A stretch of 64,000 nt of DNA from positions 1 through 64,000 of the forward strand of contig NZ_CP053085.1 in the NCBI RefSeq assembly GCF_013004105.1, given 5' to 3'. Positions 60,253 through 64,000 of this stretch are shown one piece after another. Source of the DNA: Gemmatimonas groenlandica (GTDB lineage Bacteria; Gemmatimonadota; Gemmatimonadetes; Gemmatimonadales; Gemmatimonadaceae). The translations under genes and the position numbers were made by a program. Below the pieces are notes generated by a model, which ran no database searches, was not told the origin of the DNA, and saw only the letters and a list, made by a program, of their open reading frames with translations. Each line of letters begins with the position of its first letter. Positions within the stretch are counted from its first letter, which is position 1.

Positions 60253-60855
60253 ATGCCAAACGTTCGACTCGCCATTGTCTACTACAGCACCTACGGCACC
60301 AATCATCGCATGGCGGAAGTGGCGTCAAACGCCGCCCGTGATGCCGGTGCAGACGTGCGACTTCGGAAGGCGCCGGAGACAGCGCCGGATGCGATCGTGA
60401 ATGGGCAGGATGCGTGGCGCGCTCACGCCGAGCGCACGGCACATGTGCAGCCCGCAACGCTCGATGACCTCGAGTGGGCGAACGCGTACATGATCAGTGG
60501 ACCGACGCGCTACGGTGCGGTCGCCAGTCAACTGCGCGCATTCCTCGACCAGACCGGCCCGCTGTGGGCAGCGGGAAAGCTGGCGAACAAGGCAGCCTCC
60601 GCGATGGCGAGCGCGCAGAACGTGCACGGCGGCCAGGAAATGACCGTGCAATCGTTGAACGCCACCTTCGCACACTGGGGCTGCGTGATTGTGCCGCCTG
60701 GCTACACCGACCCCTCCACCTATGCGGCCGGCGGCAACCCATACGGCGTCACGGTCACGGCGAACGGACAAGCAATCCCCGATGCCGTGCAGGAGGCCAT
60801 TCGGCATCAGACGCGGCGGCTCGTGCACTTCGCCGCGCGCATCGCAGAGGAATGA
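60253..60855 (+). CDS. wrbA: NAD(P)H:quinone oxidoreductase, WrbA family
   Basis: A 200-residue flavodoxin-like enzyme that reduces quinones by two electrons and so limits redox cycling. The FMN loop is VYYSTYGTNHRMAEVA, the second loop SGPTRYGAVASQLRAFLDQT, and the third SAQNVHGGQEMTVQSLNATF; these are the WrbA signatures. An in-frame start 45 codons upstream is rejected because ATG 60253 gives the usual N-terminus. It lies downstream of the response regulator on the same strand with a 167-base gap, so it may have its own promoter under that regulator. Confidence 0.94.
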   Translation: MPNVRLAIVYYSTYGTNHRMAEVASNAARDAGADVRLRKAPETAPDAIVNGQDAWRAHAERTAHVQPATLDDLEWANAYMISGPTRYGAVASQLRAFLDQTGPLWAAGKLANKAASAMASAQNVHGGQEMTVQSLNATFAHWGCVIVPPGYTDPSTYAAGGNPYGVTVTANGQAIPDAVQEAIRHQTRRLVHFAARIAEE

Positions 60856-61061
60856 AGTATCCCGTACGCCGGCGCAGTCACTTCATCGGTGTGGGTAAAG
60901 CAACGCTGGGATACGGCTTGTCGATCCGCGCGCTCGGACGTGATGGCGGTTCGCGCGCCCGGTGAAAGCGGCGGCGCGGTGAGCGCGCCGGGCATCGGGC
61001 GGTCTTCCTTCACTCCTCCGGCGCCTGATGCGCCACCTGCCTTCGCCGTGGGTGTTCGTGC

Positions 61062-62054
61062 ATGACCGCAGCGTCGGCCCACGTGGCGCGGCTTGGCGCG
61101 ATTGAGCAGATCGCTGCCCGGACCCCAGCGAGTTTCTTTGCCGTTGCTCTCGGCGTGGCAGGCCTGGGCGGTGATTGGCGCGCGGCGTCCGAACTCTGGG
61201 GGCTGCCGTCATTCGTCGGTGAGGCGATCATGGCCGCCGCCGTGCTCGTCTGGCTGATGATCGCAGCGCTCTACGCGGGCAAGTGGATCGTCGCGCGAGA
61301 TGCCGCACTCACCGAGTGGCGACATCCCGTGCAATGCTGTTTCATCGCGCTTGGACCGGTCGCGACGATGCTCGTCGCACTCGCCGTTCGCCCGTACAAC
61401 GACGTTGTCGCGCGCGTGCTGTTCGCGGTGGGCGCCGTGAGTCAGGTTGGCTTTGCGGTTTGGCGTACCGGCGGGTTATGGGACGGAGGGCGTGATCCGC
61501 TGGCCACCACACCGGTCCTCTATCTTCCGACGGTGGCCGGGAGCCTCGTGCTGGGCACAGTCGCCGGCACGCTCGGGCACACGACACTTGCCGCGCTGGC
61601 GCTCGGCGCTGGCTTTTTTTCCTGGCTCGCGCTCGAGTCGATCATCCTGCATCGGCTACTCGTTCACGAGCCGCTTTCGCCTGCGCTGCTGCCTACGCTG
61701 GGGATTCAGCTCGCGCCACCCACGGTGGGATGCGTCGCGTATCTCGGCATCACTCGTGGACCACCAGATCTGTTTGCACTGGCGCTCCTTGGCTACGGCC
61801 TGCTGCAAGCTGGTGTGCTGTTGAGGATCGCCGCGCGGCTTCGTACGCAACCCTTCACGCTTGGATTCTGGGCGTTCAGTTTCGGTGTGACGGCGTTGGC
61901 ACAGGGGGCTATCCGCGTCGTGGCACGCGGCGCGGTGGAACTCGAAGTGTTGTCCATCGCACTCTTCACAGTCGCGAATATTGTCATCGCAGCGCTTGCA
62001 CTTCGAACATTGCTGCAAGTGTCGCGCGGTCGCTTGCTCCCGCCGGCGAGCTAG
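61062..62054 (+). CDS. TehA/SLAC1-family membrane transporter
   Basis: A 330-residue protein with about ten transmembrane segments and the order typical of the C4-dicarboxylate/TehA/SLAC1 family: TPASFFAVALGVAGLGGDWR at the start, then FIALGPVATMLVALAV, YLPTVAGSLVLGTVAG, FFSWLALESIILHRLL and LPTLGIQLAPPTVGCVAYLG. The gate Phe expected in SLAC1 may correspond to the FFSW segment. Members are anion channels or tellurite/dicarboxylate transporters. Which ion is moved here cannot be told. It starts about 200 bases after WrbA and precedes the peroxiredoxin by 170 bases on the same strand. Confidence 0.9.
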   Translation: MTAASAHVARLGAIEQIAARTPASFFAVALGVAGLGGDWRAASELWGLPSFVGEAIMAAAVLVWLMIAALYAGKWIVARDAALTEWRHPVQCCFIALGPVATMLVALAVRPYNDVVARVLFAVGAVSQVGFAVWRTGGLWDGGRDPLATTPVLYLPTVAGSLVLGTVAGTLGHTTLAALALGAGFFSWLALESIILHRLLVHEPLSPALLPTLGIQLAPPTVGCVAYLGITRGPPDLFALALLGYGLLQAGVLLRIAARLRTQPFTLGFWAFSFGVTALAQGAIRVVARGAVELEVLSIALFTVANIVIAALALRTLLQVSRGRLLPPAS

Positions 62055-62224
62055 GTCGCTGAGGCGCGTGCTGGTGTCTCGGGTATCTGGCTGGGCGACT
62101 GCGATCTACATCCTTGGAGGTAGCCGTTGATCATCAGGACGGGTCATGCGATTGGCGCCGTCCTGCGCGATGATTCACCGTCCGTCACACCACGCGTCCA
62201 CGTGAACCCGAGCGCAAGACTGCC

Positions 62225-62758
62225 ATGCTACTGCTCTCATCGCCTGTTCCCAACGTGGGAGCGTCCGCCCCGGACTTCGAGCTGCGGATGACACCGCAGC
62301 GTAGTCTACGACTATCGAGTCTCCGCGGTCGTCCAGTGGTGTTGGTGTTCTACCCAGCGGACTGGAGCCCGGTGTGCGGAGACCAGCTCACTCTGCTGAA
62401 CGAAGTACTTCCGGAATTCGAGCAACTCGGGACCGTACTGCTCGGCGTCTCCGTCGATGGTGCATGGTGCCACGGAGCGTATGCGGGTGAGCGTCGCATC
62501 CGATTTCCACTGCTGGCTGACTTTGAGCCGAAGGGTGAAGTCGCGCGAGCATACGGAGTGTTTCGCGCAGAGGACGGCACCAGTGAGCGCGCGCTGTTCG
62601 TGATCGACGCTGCGGGTGAGGTTCGCTGGCGTCATGTCGCCCCGGTCAACGAAAATCCTGGCGCCGACGGAATTCTCACCGCGCTCGAGCAGATCGTGGC
62701 GCGGATCCCGCTGATGCCAGCCGAGACCGATCGGCACGTGCGGGAGGCGATCGTATGA
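62225..62758 (+). CDS. Peroxiredoxin (AhpC/TSA family)
   Basis: A 177-residue thiol peroxidase. The peroxidatic Cys is Cys51 in the P-x3-(S)-x2-C motif YPADWSPVCGDQ (Ser replaces the usual Thr). The start VGASAPDFELRMTPQRSLRL is typical. A second Cys at residue 82 (WCHGAY) is not at the usual resolving position of 2-Cys enzymes, so it may act as a 1-Cys or atypical 2-Cys enzyme. There is no signal peptide. ATGA overlap with the DsbA-like gene suggests that the partner supplies electrons or repairs the thiol. It detoxifies peroxides in the cytoplasm. Confidence 0.93.
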   Translation: MLLLSSPVPNVGASAPDFELRMTPQRSLRLSSLRGRPVVLVFYPADWSPVCGDQLTLLNEVLPEFEQLGTVLLGVSVDGAWCHGAYAGERRIRFPLLADFEPKGEVARAYGVFRAEDGTSERALFVIDAAGEVRWRHVAPVNENPGADGILTALEQIVARIPLMPAETDRHVREAIV

Positions 62759-63330
62759 GCCTCACACCGCTCGTCACTTCACGTGACCATCAGCTCGGAG
62801 TGGCCGACGCGCTCGTCACGCTCGTCGAGTATGGCGACTACGAATGTCCGCACTGCGCGCGGGCACACCCTGTCGTCAAGGAGATGCAGCGTCGTTTCGG
62901 AGAGCACTTGCGGGTCGTGTTCCGGAACTTCCCGTTGGCGCAGGTCCACCCCTTCGCACTGCACGCGGCGGAAGCGGCGGAGTGTGTGGCGGTCCACGGT
63001 GGCGAGGATGCATTTTGGCGAATGCACGACGCACTGTTCGAGCACCAGCAGGATTCCCCAACCTCCCTCGCCGACGAGCGTCTCGCGGCGTATGCCGAGG
63101 CGGTTGGGGTCGATGGTGCACTTGTTGTCCGAGACCTCGCGAACCAAGCACACCTGGATCGTGTACGTGAGGACTTCAGGGGCGGAGTGCGGAGCGGCGT
63201 GAACGGAACACCGTCGTTCTTCGTGAACGGAGAGCGTTACGACGGCGACTGGACCGATGCAGAGCACTTCGCATCCGTGCTCGGACGTGCAGCCAAAGAG
63301 CGTGGGCGATCGATGACCGGCATGCGCTGA
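62755..63330 (+). CDS. DsbA-like thioredoxin-fold disulfide protein
   Basis: A 191-residue protein with the redox motif EYGDYECPHCARAHP (Cys31, Cys34; CPHC). The other fold hallmarks are FRNFPLAQVHPFALHAAEA and the cis-Pro loop VNGTPSFFVNGERYDG. It belongs to the Thioredoxin_4/DsbA-like group. There is no signal peptide, so it works in the cytoplasm, unlike classical DsbA. It starts inside the end of the peroxiredoxin gene (ATGA), which implies a joint role in peroxide defence. Confidence 0.92.
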   Translation: MSLTPLVTSRDHQLGVADALVTLVEYGDYECPHCARAHPVVKEMQRRFGEHLRVVFRNFPLAQVHPFALHAAEAAECVAVHGGEDAFWRMHDALFEHQQDSPTSLADERLAAYAEAVGVDGALVVRDLANQAHLDRVREDFRGGVRSGVNGTPSFFVNGERYDGDWTDAEHFASVLGRAAKERGRSMTGMR

Positions 63331-63427
63331 ATGAACCGACGGCGTAGAATCAGGCGTACGCCGGCGTGAACGTGCATTACCAAGTGGCGCGCGTTCGTGC
63401 GGGTCACAGGCCCTTGCAGGAGGCGAA

Positions 63428-64000
63428 ATGAGCGGTCCACCCGCGAGGCGCGCGGCATTGCTGCTGTGCCTGAGCCTCGTGCCAGCACGGGCGCATGCGC
63501 AAGTCGACAGCGAGCGTCGCATGCCACTGTCGACGCCGGGTTTCTGGCATGCCCATCATACCGTCTGGCGGCTCGGTCCTGACGTCCCCGTCAGCGATCT
63601 GGCGCGCTTTGCCCGAACGTCGGATGGGTATCTCTGGATTTCAGCAGACACCGCTCTCGTCCGCTTCGACGGGGTACGCTTCGCCATGCTCAACGGGCAG
63701 CACGTGCCTGCATTGCGGAACAGTGAGCGTGGGGACGGGGCGTTCGTTCCGAAGTTCGTGGATCGTGCCGGTCGTCTCTGGATCATGCGCCCGGACGGCG
63801 GTGTCGTCACCTACGCCGACGGCGTCTTTCGCGAAGTGCTGACGTCGCCCCCACCCATCCGATATCGCCTGCTGTTCCAGGATGGTGCCGGGACGATATG
63901 GGTTCGTCGGGACTCCGCCCGTCGCCAGGAGATGATGCAGTGGGATGGCCGCCGATTAGTCGCTGGTCGTTGGCCTGTCGGGGTCCCGGACACCGGGATC
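63428..64000 (+). CDS. Reg_prop sensor histidine kinase, 5' part (runs off window)
   Basis: 191 codons are visible before the right edge. A signal peptide (cleavage near ARAHAQ) is followed by propeller repeats: SDLARFARTSDGYLWISADT, ALVRFDGVRFAML, and DRAGRLWIMRPDGGVVTYAD, GTIWVRRD. These match the Reg_prop class of the kinase at 55520. AGGAGG at 63418-63423 with a 4-base spacer fixes ATG 63428. The kinase part must lie outside the window. The full architecture is inferred from the N-terminal pattern; it might instead end in another output domain. Confidence 0.82.
   Translation, partial: MSGPPARRAALLLCLSLVPARAHAQVDSERRMPLSTPGFWHAHHTVWRLGPDVPVSDLARFARTSDGYLWISADTALVRFDGVRFAMLNGQHVPALRNSERGDGAFVPKFVDRAGRLWIMRPDGGVVTYADGVFREVLTSPPPIRYRLLFQDGAGTIWVRRDSARRQEMMQWDGRRLVAGRWPVGVPDTGI

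Overview
The window is high-GC DNA (about two thirds G+C by eye) with tightly packed genes, many ATGA/GTGA start-stop overlaps and many secreted or lipid-anchored proteins. The mix of S9 and S8 peptidases, DUF4412, DUF4397, DUF547 and lamin-tail proteins, Pkn-type kinases, Reg_prop sensor kinases and GTG starts fits a free-living Gram-negative of the Gemmatimonadota type. That placement is an inference from gene content; no rRNA or other phylogenetic marker is present, and I saw no tRNA, rRNA or CRISPR array.

1-35 kb looks like a stable chromosomal backbone. It starts inside a subtilisin-like lipoprotein and continues with a class V aminotransferase, small membrane proteins, a CPBP protease, a DUF547 protein, and a close-packed minus-strand run (kynurenine-formamidase-like hydrolase, FMN alpha-hydroxyacid oxidase, small basic protein, membrane Ser/Thr kinase, lipoprotein, HerA-like ATPase). 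A cold-shock gene, a 16-cysteine protein, an S9 peptidase, a PHP-domain hydrolase and a lipoprotein with three lamin-tail repeats follow. From 25.86 to 31.99 kb five overlapping genes form a glycan-assembly operon (oxidoreductase, GT4, alkaline-phosphatase-superfamily enzyme, flippase, GT2). A Phd/VapC toxin-antitoxin pair and a TetR/aldo-keto reductase divergon, both with visible operators, close this part.

35.3-64 kb looks like an accessory mosaic. It opens with an IS3-like transposase remnant and then carries gnd-zwf-[truncated histidine phosphatase]-pgl (NADPH-yielding oxidative pentose phosphate steps). Next is a sigma-54 activator that faces a DUF983/sensor-less hybrid kinase operon with a recognisable sigma-54 promoter. 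A truncated SDR gene follows, then a probable catabolic or detoxification cluster: YcaC-like hydrolase, amidohydrolase with a His/Cys-rich tail, monooxygenase-fold membrane protein, MFS_3 exporter, DoxX-porin fusion and alpha/beta hydrolase. The right end holds sensor kinases, one intact and one decayed NarL-type response regulator, and redox genes (WrbA, TehA/SLAC1, peroxiredoxin, DsbA-like). Several genes here are cut short or decayed, which suggests repeated insertion and deletion.

The most promising items for follow-up are the DoxX-porin fusion and its surrounding cluster, the self-contained sigma-54 circuit at 38.99-42.62 kb, the 16-cysteine protein at 14.94 kb and the decayed response regulator at 54.86-55.47 kb.
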